Assembly: GCA_947165505.1 (NCBI GenBank)
Contig: CAMVAT010000005.1
Location: 62,001 to 126,000 of the forward strand
Length of the DNA: 64,000 nt
Source: an uncultured Prevotellaceae bacterium
GTDB taxonomy: Bacteria > Bacteroidota > Bacteroidia > Bacteroidales > Bacteroidaceae
Reading direction: 5' to 3'
The translations under genes and the position numbers were made by a program. Below are positions 43,701 to 52,549 of the stretch, piece by piece. A model generated the notes under the pieces. The model searched no databases, was not told where the DNA came from, and saw only the letters and a list, made by a program, of their open reading frames with translations. Positions within the stretch are counted from its first letter, which is position 1; every line of letters begins with the position of its first letter.

Positions 43701-44314
43701 GAGGAACAGTGATTGACGACGGAGGAACGGTCATCGACGACGGAGGTACAGTCATTGACGACGGCGGAACGGTCATCGACGACGGCGGAACGGTCATTGA
43801 CGACGGCGGAACAGTGATTGACGACGGCGGAACGGTCATTGACGACATCCCGACAGAAAAGGCGGAACCGAAGGACAACAAGACTCCGGTTGAGCCTAAG
43901 AGCCCCATCGACCGGATAGACGACATCGAGTTGGTTGACCCGACCACCGACCAGGAGCCTCAGAAGCCGACACCAGCACAACCCAAGCAACCTGCGAAGC
44001 CGGAGCAGCCCAAGCAACCCGCGAAGCCGGCACAGCCCAAGCAACCCGTCGTGCCCACGCCGCCCGCGACACCTGTGACACCCGCGACACCTGTGGCACC
44101 TGCGACACCTGCGGCACCTGTGCCAGCTATCGAAGACGATGTGTATGAGATAGATGATGGCGGCAACGACGACGATGAGGATGTAGATATCATCTTCGAC
44201 GACTTCGACACGCCCTCTGCCCCACCGCAGAACAACAATAACAACAATAACAACCAGCAGCCCCAGCAAGGCTATGACCTGGAGGACGAGTACTACGAAT
44301 TAGACGGTTTTTAA
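40715..44314 (+). CDS. porW: PorW/SprE-like TPR lipoprotein of type IX secretion
   Basis: A 1199-aa lipoprotein (GTG start; lipobox IASAC, lipidated C24). The N-terminal half (about 30-420) has TPR-type helical repeats and the PorW/SprE signature just after the anchor (KSRWWHAFNARYNTYYNGKM). A second helical region spans about 600-950. In T9SS, PorW/SprE is an outer-membrane-attached accessory needed for secretion and gliding. The next gene is porX, which supports the call. Residues about 973-1042 are ten perfect DDGGTVI repeats, followed by a proline-rich PKQPAKP/TPATPVAP region and an Asn/Gln-rich tail, all absent from typical PorW as far as I know. No TAnnTTTG promoter is evident. Confidence 0.85.
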   Translation: MKSFLSSHHLLFCVAVVLAIASACSTQKNTAKSRWWHAFNARYNTYYNGKMAYIEGSLAKETGNKDNFTEMIPLYTVGNKQSRQLGASQFDRAIEKSQKAIKRHSIKKRPEWNKSRKKTERDIEWLSRREYNPFLWKAWMLMGRSQFYKGSFEEAAATFSYMSRIYQTQPAIYGKARAWLAKCYIEMDWLYDAEDVIRNMSRDSIDWRAQKEWDYTYADYYLHTGEYEKAVPYLRKVIKHEMRKKQKAREWYLMGQVQSALGHRQEAYDAYRHVIRQNPPYETEFNARIAMTEVMAEGGQTRQVIAKLKRMAASDKNKDYLDQVYYAMGNVYLTEHDTINAIAAYEKGNEKGTRNGIEKGVLLLKLGDLYWAKEKFNDAQRCYGAAIGMLDRDRKDYKQLSDRSKVLDELVPYTDAVHLQDSLQTLAHMDEKDRNAAIDKVIEALIKKEKEEKRKQQEAEAEQVQMRNGGEQNVQRNRQPQTPAVTTQNDGQWYFYNPQAVSQGKATFQKQWGKRENVDDWQRVNKTVVGGDLGLGDMAELSPEALDSISKVEAAQDSIDQAMEDPANDPHKREYYLAQIPFTDEQVAASNDIIKDGLHHSGVIFKDKLDNLRLSEKQLRRLTDFYPDYDKMDDVYYHLFLLYSRRGETAIADEYVERLRTQYPESQWTTVLTDPYFRENSLFGVQIEDSLYAATYDAFKADRHSEVRGNAHISETRFPLGANRDKFIFINGLSLLNNGDVNGCVNAMNEVVKNYPKSRISEMAGMIVNGVKAGRQLHGGKFDLGDVWSRRTAVLNDSDSLAARQFTDDRNANFIFMLAYSPDSLNENQLLYEMARFNFTNFIVRNFDLTIAGTEDLHQMQITGFRNFDEAYQYAKQVYDNEAVVRRMNNQARAIIISQPNLELLGTLFSYDDYDKYYSEHFAPLKISTRYLLSDPDGYADAPEPKLNPLPEDIEKLSPVEEKKPALDDNPTDDGGTVIDDGGTVIDDGGTVIDDGGTVIDDGGTVIDDGGTVIDDGGTVIDDGGTVIDDGGTVIDDGGTVIDDIPTEKAEPKDNKTPVEPKSPIDRIDDIELVDPTTDQEPQKPTPAQPKQPAKPEQPKQPAKPAQPKQPVVPTPPATPVTPATPVAPATPAAPVPAIEDDVYEIDDGGNDDDEDVDIIFDDFDTPSAPPQNNNNNNNNQQPQQGYDLEDEYYELDGF
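43631..43840 (+). repeat. Ten 21-bp coding repeats (DDGGTVI)
   Basis: Ten contiguous units encode exactly DDGGTVI each, while the DNA varies at synonymous sites (GAC/GAT, GGC/GGA, GGA/GGT, ACG/ACA, GTC/GTG, ATC/ATT). Confidence 0.95.
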
Positions 44315-44336
44315 ACAGACATAACAGACATCGACG

Positions 44337-45908
44337 ATGAGCAACACCAACGGATTATTACTGTGGGTAGATGATGAGATAGAACTGCTCAAAGCCCACA
44401 TCCTCTTTTTGCAAAAGAAAGGATACGAGGTAGTCACCGCCAACAACGGCAGCGACGCCATCGACCAGTGCCGCCAGCAATCCTTCGACCTGATTTTGCT
44501 CGACGAGATGATGCCCGGTCTGACAGGACTTGAGACGCTGCAACACATCAAGGAGATCAGTCCGATGACACCCGTGGTGATGGTGACCAAGAGCGAGGAG
44601 GAGGATATCATGAACCAAGCCATCGGGTCGAAGATAGCCGACTACCTGATCAAGCCCGTCAACCCCAACCAGATACTGCTGACACTGAAGAAAAACATCC
44701 ACCGCAAGGAAATCGTAGCGGAGGTGACACAGAGCGGCTATCAGCAGAATTTCCAAAACATCAGCATGCAGATAGCCGACTGCAAGACGTTTGCCGACTG
44801 GACAAGCGTATATAAGCGTCTGGTACACTGGGAACTGGAGCTGAGTAGCGCCGACACCAACATGAGCGACATCCTCAAGATGCAGAAGGAGGATGCCAAC
44901 AACGGTTTCTGCAAGTATATCAAAAACAACTACCTTGACTGGGTGACACCCGGCGCGAAGGCTGCGGCCGAGAAACCCCTGCTCAGCAATGAGGTGTTTA
45001 AGAAAAAGATTTTCCCCCTGCTCGACCAGGGCGAGAAAGTGTTTCTCATCGTCATCGACAACTTCCGCTACGACCAGTGGCGGACGCTGGCCGCCGAAAT
45101 CGCCGACCTGTTCGACATCGACGAAGACCTGTATTGCAGCATCCTGCCCACCGCCACCCAATACGCGCGCAACGCCATCTTCAGCGGTTTGATGCCACAG
45201 CAGATAGCCCAGATGTTTCCCGACCTGTGGGTGGACGAAGACGAGGAGGAGGGCAAGAACCTGAACGAAGGGCCGCTCATCGGCACACAGATACAACGCT
45301 ACCGCCGTCGCGACACCTTCTCATATCATAAGATCAACAACTCGGCCGATGCCGACACGTTTATGAGCCAGCTCAACCAACTGCGCGCCAACGACCTCAA
45401 CGTGGTGGTGTTCAACTTCATCGACATGCTGTCGCACGCACGCACCGAGTCGAAGATGGTGCGCGAACTGGCCAACAACGAGTCGGCCTACCGCAGCATC
45501 ACACTCAGTTGGTTTCGCCACTCGGTCATGGCAGAGCTATTCAAAGCCCTCTCGCAGACCGACTACAAGGTGATTGTCACCACCGACCACGGCAGCATCC
45601 GCGCATCGAAACCCGTGCGCATCATCGGCGACCGCAACACCAACACCAACCTGCGCTACAAACTGGGCAAGAACCTGAGTTACAACCAGAAAGAGGTGTT
45701 CACCATCAAGAATCCCCGTCAGGCGCAGTTGCCGGCACCCAATCTCAGCACCACGTATGTGTTTGCCACAGGCGAGGATTTCTTCGCCTATCCCAACAAC
45801 TACAATTACTACGTGTCGTACTATAAAGACACGTTCCAGCATGGAGGCATCTCGATGGAAGAGATGATCATCCCCATCGTCACGCTGACCGGGAAGAGAA
45901 GGGGGTAA
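44337..45908 (+). CDS. porX: PorX, response regulator with PglZ/alkaline-phosphatase domain
   Basis: A 523-aa T9SS regulator. Residues 1-120 are a response-regulator receiver with phosphoacceptor D56 (LILLDEMMPG) and K107 (YLIKPVN). Residues about 235-520 form the PglZ/alkaline-phosphatase-like domain with metal ligands beginning at D241 (VIDNFRYDQW), the nucleophilic Thr272 (LPTATQYAR), and TTDHGSIRASKPV downstream. In P. gingivalis PorX works with the kinase PorY and with a sigma factor to control T9SS genes, and it hydrolyses oligonucleotides as a dimer. It starts 23 bp after the PorW-like gene, so they are probably cotranscribed. The stop is followed by TAGAGGTGAGAGG repeats. Confidence 0.95.
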   Translation: MSNTNGLLLWVDDEIELLKAHILFLQKKGYEVVTANNGSDAIDQCRQQSFDLILLDEMMPGLTGLETLQHIKEISPMTPVVMVTKSEEEDIMNQAIGSKIADYLIKPVNPNQILLTLKKNIHRKEIVAEVTQSGYQQNFQNISMQIADCKTFADWTSVYKRLVHWELELSSADTNMSDILKMQKEDANNGFCKYIKNNYLDWVTPGAKAAAEKPLLSNEVFKKKIFPLLDQGEKVFLIVIDNFRYDQWRTLAAEIADLFDIDEDLYCSILPTATQYARNAIFSGLMPQQIAQMFPDLWVDEDEEEGKNLNEGPLIGTQIQRYRRRDTFSYHKINNSADADTFMSQLNQLRANDLNVVVFNFIDMLSHARTESKMVRELANNESAYRSITLSWFRHSVMAELFKALSQTDYKVIVTTDHGSIRASKPVRIIGDRNTNTNLRYKLGKNLSYNQKEVFTIKNPRQAQLPAPNLSTTYVFATGEDFFAYPNNYNYYVSYYKDTFQHGGISMEEMIIPIVTLTGKRRG

Positions 45909-45983
45909 TATAGAGGTGAGAGGTAAGAGGTGAGAGAATAAGGGGCAGGGGGTGGGTCTGAAAACACTAAACAAAAAAGAAAC
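45909..45983. repeat. GAGGTGAGAGG repeat between porX and tsaE
   Basis: TAGAGGTGAGAGGTAAGAGG and one more GTGAGAG unit begin three bases after the porX stop, followed by AACACTAAAC just before tsaE. Confidence 0.8.
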
Positions 45984-46424
45984 ATGACAATAGAAATACA
46001 GAATATCGAGCAAATTGGCGAGGCCGCACGTGCGTTTGTGGGTGCCATGGGTGACGCCACCGTCTTCGCTTTCTACGGCAAGATGGGAGCAGGAAAGACC
46101 ACGTTTATCAAAGCCGTCTGCGAGGCCTTGGGTGTCGAGGATGTCATCACCTCGCCCACTTTCGCCATCGTCAACGAGTATCGTTCGGCCACCACCGACG
46201 AATTGATTTACCACTTCGACTTCTACCGTATCAAGAAGCTCGAAGAGGTGTACGACTTGGGTTATGAAGACTATTTCTACAGTGGCGCCCTGTGTTTCAT
46301 CGAATGGCCCGAACTGATAGAAGAACTCCTGCCCGAGGATGCCGTCAAGGTAAGCATCACCGAGCAGGAGGACGGTGTCAGGGTAGTGGAGTTGAATAGC
46401 GAGTCTTCTACAGCAGTGCTTTGA
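45984..46424 (+). CDS. tsaE: tRNA threonylcarbamoyladenosine biosynthesis ATPase TsaE
   Basis: A 146-aa P-loop ATPase of the complex (TsaB, TsaD, TsaE) that puts the t6A modification at position 37 of ANN-decoding tRNAs. Walker A is GKMGAGKT (32-39). The TsaE signature [11 protein letters not shown] follows at about 53-63, then YHFDFYRIK and [13 protein letters not shown]. Length is typical. It follows porX in the same direction after a repeat-filled gap. Its 3' end overlaps the end of the convergent thioredoxin gene by 17 bp (46408-46424). Confidence 0.96.
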   Translation: MTIEIQNIEQIGEAARAFVGAMGDATVFAFYGKMGAGKTTFIKAVCEALGVEDVITSPTFAIVNEYRSATTDELIYHFDFYRIKKLEEVYDLGYEDYFYSGALCFIEWPELIEELLPEDAVKVSITEQEDGVRVVELNSESSTAVL

Positions 46425-46722
46425 ATTTCTCGTCGAGCACGGCTTTGCCCGCTGCGCCTACGAAACGATCGACGAGTTCGCCGTTCTTGAAGAAGAGGAT
46501 GGTGGGGATGTTGCGCACGCCGAACTCCATGGCGATGTCGTCGTTCTCCTCCACATCGCATTTGCCCACGACGATGCGTCCGTCGTAGTCCTCGGCCAGT
46601 TCGGAGATGACGGGACCCACCATGCGGCAGGGACCACACCAGGTAGCCCACAGGTCAACGACTAATGGCAGATTGCCATTCTTGTAGCTCTCGAAATTCT
46701 CGGTTGTGATTGTTACTTCCAT
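46408..46722 (-). CDS. trxA: Thioredoxin
   Basis: A 104-aa cytoplasmic thioredoxin with the redox motif WCGPC (C29, C32), the buried [10 protein letters not shown] strand, and the cis-Pro loop [12 protein letters not shown]. It reduces disulfides in ribonucleotide reductase, methionine sulfoxide reductases and other targets. Its stop lies inside tsaE on the opposite strand, so the two share a 17-bp 3' overlap with no room for separate terminators. AT-rich and GTTTGGGAG-type units (46740-46800) separate it from the upstream dnaE. No -7 box was recognised. Confidence 0.96.
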   Translation of the reverse strand: MEVTITTENFESYKNGNLPLVVDLWATWCGPCRMVGPVISELAEDYDGRIVVGKCDVEENDDIAMEFGVRNIPTILFFKNGELVDRFVGAAGKAVLDEKFKALL

Positions 46723-46802
46723 TGTTGTTTGGTTTTTATTGAGAAAATTTAAAAATTAAATAATTAAAAATTAAAAGAGGAGTTTGGGAGTTTGGACACC
46801 TC

Positions 46803-49800
46803 TTAATTAATGTGATAGTTCATCCCCTCACACGACTCGATATACTGGGTGAGTTCATGTTTCAGATTGACCGACACCGACTTGCTTCTGAGCATGATAT
46901 GCGCTTTCTCGCCCGGTTCGTGTATCTGCACATAGACCGTGGTGGTGCCGGGGCTGTTGCGCAGCATCGTTGAGAGGTCAGAGGCAATGGTGTCGTCGAG
47001 TTTGTCGGCGTCGATGGTGATGGTGATCTTTTCGATGCGCTGCTCTTTCACGGTCTGCAAGTATTGTATGTCGGCTATTTTGAAGTCGATGAAATTGCTG
47101 GTCTCAAACCGTTTCGAGCATTTCGCCTTGATAAACACCGAGCACCCCTCGGTGAGCATCCCCTGCCAGTGTCCCCAGTCTTCGCCGAAGAGTGCCAGTT
47201 CGCCCGACCCCTCGAAGTCTTCGAGCGTAACGAACCCGCAGGGTTTGCCAGTCTTGGTGAATTTCGACTTCACCCCCGTGACGATACCTCCGAGCGTGAT
47301 CTCTTGTTTTTTGAGCAGAGCCTCCTTGTCGTCGAGTTCTTGGCAATGGGTGTTGCAGATATGGTTGAGCACGATGTCGTATTCGTCGAGCGGGTGTGCC
47401 GAGAGATAGATGCCCACGAGGTCGCGCTCGCGGTTGAGCCGTTCGATGGCGCTCCAGCTCTCCGCCTCGGGTATGGGCGGCAAAGCCATCTCGATGGGCT
47501 CCATGTCGCCGAAGAGTGAGTTTTGCGCCTCTTGCGCCGCCTGCTGGTAGAGCTGCCCGTGGCGCACCAGCGTGTCGAGAAAGACGACACCCTTGGAGTT
47601 GGCGGCGAAGTAGCGCTCGCGTGCCACCCCGAAGCTGTCGAAGCCCCCGCTGAGCGCCAGACTCTCAAACGCCTTCCGGTTGACAGCCCCCAGGTTGACA
47701 CGCTGGGCGAAGTCGAACACGCTCTTATAGGGACCGTTCTTCTCACGCTCGGTGATGATGGCCTCGGCCGCCGCCTCGCCCATGCCCTTGATGGCAGCCA
47801 GACCGAAGCGTATCTCGCCCTTTTTATTGGAGCCGAACTTCAAGTAGCTCTCATTGACATCGGGTCCGAGGGTGGGAATACCCATGGTCTTGCACTCATC
47901 CATGAGTTTGGTGATTTCCTTGATGTCGTTCTTGCGCCGGCTCATGATGGCCGCCATGTATTGCGCGGGGTAGTGCGCCTTGAGGTAGGCCGTCTGATAC
48001 GCCACCCACGAGTAGCATGTGGCATGACTTTTGTTGAAGGCGTATGAGGCGAATTTTTTCCAGTCGCCCCAGATTTTCTTCAGCACCGCCGGGTCGTGCC
48101 CGTTTTTCTTTCCCCCCTCGAGGAATTTGGGTTCCATGGCGTTGACGATAGCCTCTTTTTTCTTACCCATGGCCTTTCTGAGAGCGTCGCTCTCGCCACG
48201 GGTGAAATTAGCCAGTTGGCGCGAGAGCAGCATCACCTGCTCTTGATATACCGTGATGCCGTACGTATCTTTAAGGTATTTCTCCATGCAGGGGATGTCG
48301 TATGCCACGAGCGAGGGGTCGTTCTTACGCTTGATGAAGTCGGGGATATAGTCCATAGGCCCGGGCCGGTAGAGGGCGTTCATAGCGATGAGGTCCTCGA
48401 AGACGGTGGGATGCAGTTCGCGCAGGTATTTCTGCATGCCGGGCGACTCAAACTGGAATGTGCCGATGGTCTGCCCCTTCTGGTATAGCTCGTAGGTGAG
48501 CGGGTCGTCGATGGGGATGGTGTCGAGGTCGATGATGTCGCCGGTGCTCAAGCGTATGTTTTCCACAGCCTCTTTCAGCTCCGAGAGCGTTTTGAGTCCG
48601 AGGAAGTCCATTTTGATAAGTCCCGTGTCCTCGATCACATGTCCGTCGTATTGAGTGCAGAGCACCTTCTCACCCTTGTTGTCGGGGTCGTCGGCTGTTG
48701 ACACAGGCACCCAGTCGCTGATGGCGTCGCGGCAGATGATGGTGCCGCAGGCGTGAATGCCTGTGCCGCGCACGGTGCCCTCGAGCATGCGCGCATATTT
48801 GATGGTGTTGCTGAGTTTTGGGTCGGTAGAGACCTCTGCGTCGCGCAGTGCTGGCACGTATTTGATGGCGTTAGAGAGGTTCATCTTCGCATTGTCGGGC
48901 AGCCTATCGGGTATCTCCTTGCAGAGGTGGTTAGAGATGTCGAGCGGCAGTTTCTCTACGCGCGCCACGTCTTTGATTGAGTTTTTGGTGGCCATGGTGC
49001 TGTAGGTGATGATATGCGCCACCTTGTCGTGTCCGTATTTGTCTTCCACCCATTTGAGCACGCGTCCGCGTCCGTCGTCGTCGAAGTCGGTGTCGATATC
49101 GGGCAGAGAGATACGGTCGGGATTGAGGAAACGCTCAAACAGCAGGTCGTATTTGATGGGGTCTATCTTGGTGATGCCCAGGCAGTAGGCCACCACCGAA
49201 CCGGCGGCCGAGCCACGCCCCGGCCCCACCATCACGCCCAGTTCGTCGCGTGCGGAGTTGATGAAGTCTTGCACGATGAGGAAGTATCCCGGGAATCCCA
49301 TCGTCTTCATGACGTGCAGTTCAAACTTCACGCGCTCTGCCACCTCGTCGCTCAGCGGGTCTCCGTAGAGCCGTTTGGCGCCTTCGTATGCCAGTTTGGC
49401 CAGATATTCGGCTTCAAACTTGATGCGGTATATTTTCTCGTATCCCCCCAGATGCGCTATTTTCTTTTGTCCCTCGTCGGGCGGCAACTGGTTCTCGCCG
49501 TTCTCGTCGGAGGTGAACTCACGATAGAGATCCTCCTCGGAGTATTTTTTGCGGATATCCTCCTCGGTGCCGAAGCTCTCGGGTATGGGGAAGAAAGGCA
49601 TGATGGGGTCGTGGTTGATGCTGTATATCTCCACTTTGTCGAGTATCTCGAGCGTATTGGTGAGGCTCTCGGGCACGTCGGCAAACACTTGGTTCATCTC
49701 CTCGCGCGTCTTAAACCACTCCTGCTTAGTGTAGCGCATGCGGTTGGGGTCGTCGAGGTCTTTCGATGTAGAGAGGCAGAGCAGATGGTCGTGAGCCTCG

Positions 49801-50510
49801 GCATTCTCCTTGTCCACGAAATGCACATCGTTGGTGCACACCACCTTGACACCATATTCGCGCGCCAGTTCGAGTATCACCTTGTTGGCCCGCTGCTGCT
49901 CAGGAAACGTCTCGCGGTTGGCCATGATATTGGGGTCGGTCACCTCGTGCCGCTGTATCTCCAGGTAGTAGTCGTCGCCGAATACGCGCTGATACCACTC
50001 GATGGTCTCGCGTGCCTTGGCGATGTCGCCGTTGTTGATGGCACGGGGCACCTCGCCCGCCAGACACGCCGAGCACACGATAAGCCCTTCGTGGAAGTGC
50101 TCCAAGTCGTCGTGGTCTGTGCGCGGCCGGGTGTAGAAGCCATCGACCCATGAGCGCGACACCAGTTTGATGAGGTTTTTATATCCCTGATAGTTTTTGG
50201 CGAGCACGATGAGGTGGTAGCGGTGGTCGTCGCCCTTGGTCTTGTCTTTGTCTTCTTTTCTCCGTTGCGCCACATACATCTCGCATCCGAGGATTGGCTT
50301 GAAGGGGGCCTCTCCTTTCTCTTTGCGCTTTTTGTTGATACCGGCGCAGTAGTCGGAGAAGAACTTGATGCCAAACATGTTGCCATGGTCGGTTACGGCC
50401 ATGCCGCGCATGCCGTCGGCCACCGCCTTATCTACGAGCCGCTCGATGCTTGCCTGGCCGTCGAGCAGCGAATAGTATGTATGTACGTGTAAATGGACGA
50501 AATCCTGCAT
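46803..50510 (-). CDS. dnaE: DNA polymerase III subunit alpha
   Basis: A 1235-aa replicative polymerase. The PHP domain starts at residue 1 (MQDFVHLHVHTYYSLLDGQ). The palm carries the catalytic aspartates PDIDTDFDDDGR at about residues 469-480. Finger/tau-binding parts include VAYCLGITKIDP, GTGIHACG and FNKSHATCYSWVAYQTAYLK. An HhH region follows (GLAAIKGMGEAAAEAII), and the C-terminus has an OB fold (LGGIVTGVKSKFTKTGKP). The start at 50510 is the natural N-terminus; the open frame runs 46 codons further but those codons are translated AAGTAAAGAAGTAAA repeats. It is divergent from psd. Confidence 0.97.
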   Translation of the reverse strand: MQDFVHLHVHTYYSLLDGQASIERLVDKAVADGMRGMAVTDHGNMFGIKFFSDYCAGINKKRKEKGEAPFKPILGCEMYVAQRRKEDKDKTKGDDHRYHLIVLAKNYQGYKNLIKLVSRSWVDGFYTRPRTDHDDLEHFHEGLIVCSACLAGEVPRAINNGDIAKARETIEWYQRVFGDDYYLEIQRHEVTDPNIMANRETFPEQQRANKVILELAREYGVKVVCTNDVHFVDKENAEAHDHLLCLSTSKDLDDPNRMRYTKQEWFKTREEMNQVFADVPESLTNTLEILDKVEIYSINHDPIMPFFPIPESFGTEEDIRKKYSEEDLYREFTSDENGENQLPPDEGQKKIAHLGGYEKIYRIKFEAEYLAKLAYEGAKRLYGDPLSDEVAERVKFELHVMKTMGFPGYFLIVQDFINSARDELGVMVGPGRGSAAGSVVAYCLGITKIDPIKYDLLFERFLNPDRISLPDIDTDFDDDGRGRVLKWVEDKYGHDKVAHIITYSTMATKNSIKDVARVEKLPLDISNHLCKEIPDRLPDNAKMNLSNAIKYVPALRDAEVSTDPKLSNTIKYARMLEGTVRGTGIHACGTIICRDAISDWVPVSTADDPDNKGEKVLCTQYDGHVIEDTGLIKMDFLGLKTLSELKEAVENIRLSTGDIIDLDTIPIDDPLTYELYQKGQTIGTFQFESPGMQKYLRELHPTVFEDLIAMNALYRPGPMDYIPDFIKRKNDPSLVAYDIPCMEKYLKDTYGITVYQEQVMLLSRQLANFTRGESDALRKAMGKKKEAIVNAMEPKFLEGGKKNGHDPAVLKKIWGDWKKFASYAFNKSHATCYSWVAYQTAYLKAHYPAQYMAAIMSRRKNDIKEITKLMDECKTMGIPTLGPDVNESYLKFGSNKKGEIRFGLAAIKGMGEAAAEAIITEREKNGPYKSVFDFAQRVNLGAVNRKAFESLALSGGFDSFGVARERYFAANSKGVVFLDTLVRHGQLYQQAAQEAQNSLFGDMEPIEMALPPIPEAESWSAIERLNRERDLVGIYLSAHPLDEYDIVLNHICNTHCQELDDKEALLKKQEITLGGIVTGVKSKFTKTGKPCGFVTLEDFEGSGELALFGEDWGHWQGMLTEGCSVFIKAKCSKRFETSNFIDFKIADIQYLQTVKEQRIEKITITIDADKLDDTIASDLSTMLRNSPGTTTVYVQIHEPGEKAHIMLRSKSVSVNLKHELTQYIESCEGMNYHIN

Positions 50511-50595
50511 ATTAAAAGTAAAGAAGTAAAAAAGTAAAAAAGTAAAGCTGCGGAGAAGTAAAGAAGTAAAGAAGTAAAAAGTAAAAAAAGAGACG
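50511..50595. repeat. AAGTAAAGAAGTAAAAA tandem repeat upstream of dnaE
   Basis: About nine 8-10 bp units of (G)AAGTAAA(A) directly precede the dnaE start codon. A shorter set is at 52436-52468 after the DUF4834 gene. Confidence 0.85.
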
Positions 50596-50665
50596 GGGAG
50601 AGTGGGCTTAGAGTTTGCGAAGTTAACACTAAAAAGCGGAATAGCCAAAAGAAAATGACAAAAAA

Positions 50666-50696
50666 TTTGGTATTAGATAAAAAAGTATTACCTTTG
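50666..50696 (+). promoter_or_regulatory. Promoter of psd-pssA-DUF4834
   Basis: TTTG at 50666-50669 and TACCTTTG at 50689-50696, spacer 19 bp, a full consensus match about 74 bp before the psd start. Confidence 0.75.
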
Positions 50697-50769
50697 CACT
50701 GAATTTCAGTAAGCATGGATTGTTGGTCTTTTAACCTGAGGGCTGACGGTGCTTGATATTGCATCTATC

Positions 50770-51459
50770 ATGGGTAAAAGAATACGAAAACTTAAGAAAC
50801 AAAGACTGCATAGTGAGGGCAACAGCACGTTGATCTTCGGTCTTTTGTTTATTGCTGCCGTGGCCTATTGCCTGTGGCATTTCTTCGATTCGAAGGTGCC
50901 TTTCTGGAGTTTTGTGGCAGTGTTTGGCACGGCATATATGATAGTGGTCAACTTCTACCGCTGTCCCATTCGTTATTTCAACGACGACACCGAGAAACTG
51001 GTGGTGGCACCCGCCGACGGCAAGGTGGTGGTGGTAGAAGAGGTGGACGAGGATGAGTATTTCCACGACCGCCGATTGATGATATCCATCTTCATGAGTC
51101 TGTTCAACGTTCACGCCAACTGGTTTCCTGTGGATGGCAAGGTGAAGTCGGTGAAGCATCAAGACGGCAATTTCCACAAGGCGTGGCTACCGAAGGCGAG
51201 CGAGGAGAACGAGCGTGCCGACGTGCTGATAGAGACCCCTGAAGGCGTGGATGTGCTGTGCCGCCAGATAGCCGGCGCCATGGCGCGCCGCATCGTGACC
51301 TACGCCCAGGAGGGCGAGGAGTGCTTCATCGACGAGCATCTGGGATTCATTAAATTAGGTTCACGCGTGGATGTGTATCTGCCCCTTGGTACAGAGGTAT
51401 GTGTGCAGATGGGGCAATCGACCACCGGCAACCAAACCATCATCGCCAAACTGAAATAA
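50770..51459 (+). CDS. psd: Phosphatidylserine decarboxylase proenzyme
   Basis: A 229-aa inner-membrane enzyme that converts phosphatidylserine to phosphatidylethanolamine. A hydrophobic N-terminal region (about 20-62) precedes the catalytic part. The autocleavage site giving the pyruvoyl group is the Gly-Ser of [10 protein letters not shown] (Ser near residue 198). The short, LGS-ending form is the type common in Bacteroidetes. [18 protein letters not shown] and [12 protein letters not shown] are further family motifs. Start at [10 protein letters not shown] is preferred; the open frame begins seven codons earlier. It is two bases from pssA, the preceding step of the pathway, under a consensus promoter. 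Confidence 0.96.
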   Translation: MGKRIRKLKKQRLHSEGNSTLIFGLLFIAAVAYCLWHFFDSKVPFWSFVAVFGTAYMIVVNFYRCPIRYFNDDTEKLVVAPADGKVVVVEEVDEDEYFHDRRLMISIFMSLFNVHANWFPVDGKVKSVKHQDGNFHKAWLPKASEENERADVLIETPEGVDVLCRQIAGAMARRIVTYAQEGEECFIDEHLGFIKLGSRVDVYLPLGTEVCVQMGQSTTGNQTIIAKLK

Positions 51460-51461
51460 GC

Positions 51462-52172
51462 ATGGCCAACTGCATCACCCGCCACATCCCCAATGCCATC
51501 ACCTGCTGCAACCTGATATCAGGCTGCATTGCCACCGTGTTTGCCTTAGGCGGCAATATGGAGATGGCTTTGCTGCTGATCGTGGTAGGCGCCGTCTTCG
51601 ACTTTTTCGACGGCATGACCGCGCGTCTGCTCCACGTCTCCTCGCCTATCGGCAAGGAGCTCGACTCACTGGCCGATGACGTCACCTTTGGTGTGGCACC
51701 GGCAGCGATGGTGTTCACCCTGCTCCACTGGGTGTCATACCCGTCGTTTTTAGAGGGTGTGCGCCACCTCATCCCTTATTTCGCCTTTGTGATGGCGGCG
51801 TTCGCTGCCTTGCGCCTGGCTAAGTTCAACCTCGACGAGCGTCAGTCCACCTCATTCATCGGTCTGCCCACCCCTGCCAACGCGCTGTTTTGGGGCGCAT
51901 TGATAGCCGGCAGTTACCCTGTCATCATCAGCCAGCGTTATGCGCTGCCCGTCATCCTGTTGATGGTGTGCCTGAGCAGTTGGGTGATGGTGTCAGAGAT
52001 ACCGATGTTTGCCTTGAAGTTCAAGCAATGGGGCTGGCAGGGCAACGAGGTGAAATACATCTTCATACTGAGTTGCATACCGCTGCTTCTCTTTTTCGGC
52101 ATCACGGGCATTGCCATCATCATCGCCTGGTATGTCATCCTCTCCGCATTCACAGCCCGTAAACCCTCTTGA
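51462..52172 (+). CDS. pssA: CDP-diacylglycerol-serine O-phosphatidyltransferase
   Basis: A 236-aa integral membrane CDP-alcohol phosphatidyltransferase that makes phosphatidylserine from CDP-diacylglycerol and serine. The signature D-G-x2-A-R-x8-G-x3-D-x3-D is complete: D50, G51, A54, R55, G64, D68, D72 (DFFDGMTARLL...GKELDSLADD). Seven or so hydrophobic segments follow the family pattern. It starts two bases after psd, so the two consecutive steps of phosphatidylethanolamine synthesis are coupled in one operon. The open frame extends 21 codons upstream into psd, but the ATG at 51462 fits the family start (NCITRHIPNAITCCNL). Confidence 0.96.
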   Translation: MANCITRHIPNAITCCNLISGCIATVFALGGNMEMALLLIVVGAVFDFFDGMTARLLHVSSPIGKELDSLADDVTFGVAPAAMVFTLLHWVSYPSFLEGVRHLIPYFAFVMAAFAALRLAKFNLDERQSTSFIGLPTPANALFWGALIAGSYPVIISQRYALPVILLMVCLSSWVMVSEIPMFALKFKQWGWQGNEVKYIFILSCIPLLLFFGITGIAIIIAWYVILSAFTARKPS

Positions 52173-52178
52173 TGCGCC

Positions 52179-52433
52179 ATGTTTAAGTTTCTGTTCTCCA
52201 TCTTTATTTTTGTGGTGGTGGTCGTCTTCATCATCATAGCCTACTTTGTGTGGATGTTTTGGAAGATGCGGCAGAAGATGAGTCACCTGAGCGAGCGTGC
52301 CGCCGAGCAGCGGCGTGAGCGCGAGCGCGCGGCGCGCGGCGACGATGTGAGCATGCGGCAGGAAGGACGGCAGCAACAGAAAATCTTCGCCGACGACGAG
52401 GGTGAATACGTGGATTTTGAGGAGGAAAAATGA
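52179..52433 (+). CDS. DUF4834 family membrane protein
   Basis: An 84-aa protein with one N-terminal membrane helix (about 3-26), a basic helical stretch (MRQKMSHLSERAAEQRRERE), and an acidic end (FADDEGEYVDFEEEK) that matches the Bacteroidetes family DUF4834. Function unknown. It begins six bases after pssA and closes the phospholipid operon. The family is often found near T9SS porT, and here porT lies 0.5 kb downstream. Confidence 0.85.
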   Translation: MFKFLFSIFIFVVVVVFIIIAYFVWMFWKMRQKMSHLSERAAEQRRERERAARGDDVSMRQEGRQQQKIFADDEGEYVDFEEEK

Positions 52434-52549
52434 TTGAAAAGTAAAAAAGTAAAGGAGTAAAAAAGTAAATAGCTCTAATTCTAGAAGTAGATCACTTGCC
52501 AAACCTCAGGTATTTTATTTAAATTTTTTCTAAATTACGAAAAAAGTAA

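Noticed and set aside
43514..44269. Minus-strand frame of repeated SAVVNDR units
   Set aside because: It is the antisense shadow of the DDGGTVI repeat in the PorW-like gene.
50511..50648. N-terminal extension of DnaE
   Set aside because: The extra 46 codons are translated AAGTAAA repeats, and the PHP domain starts at the methionine at 50510.
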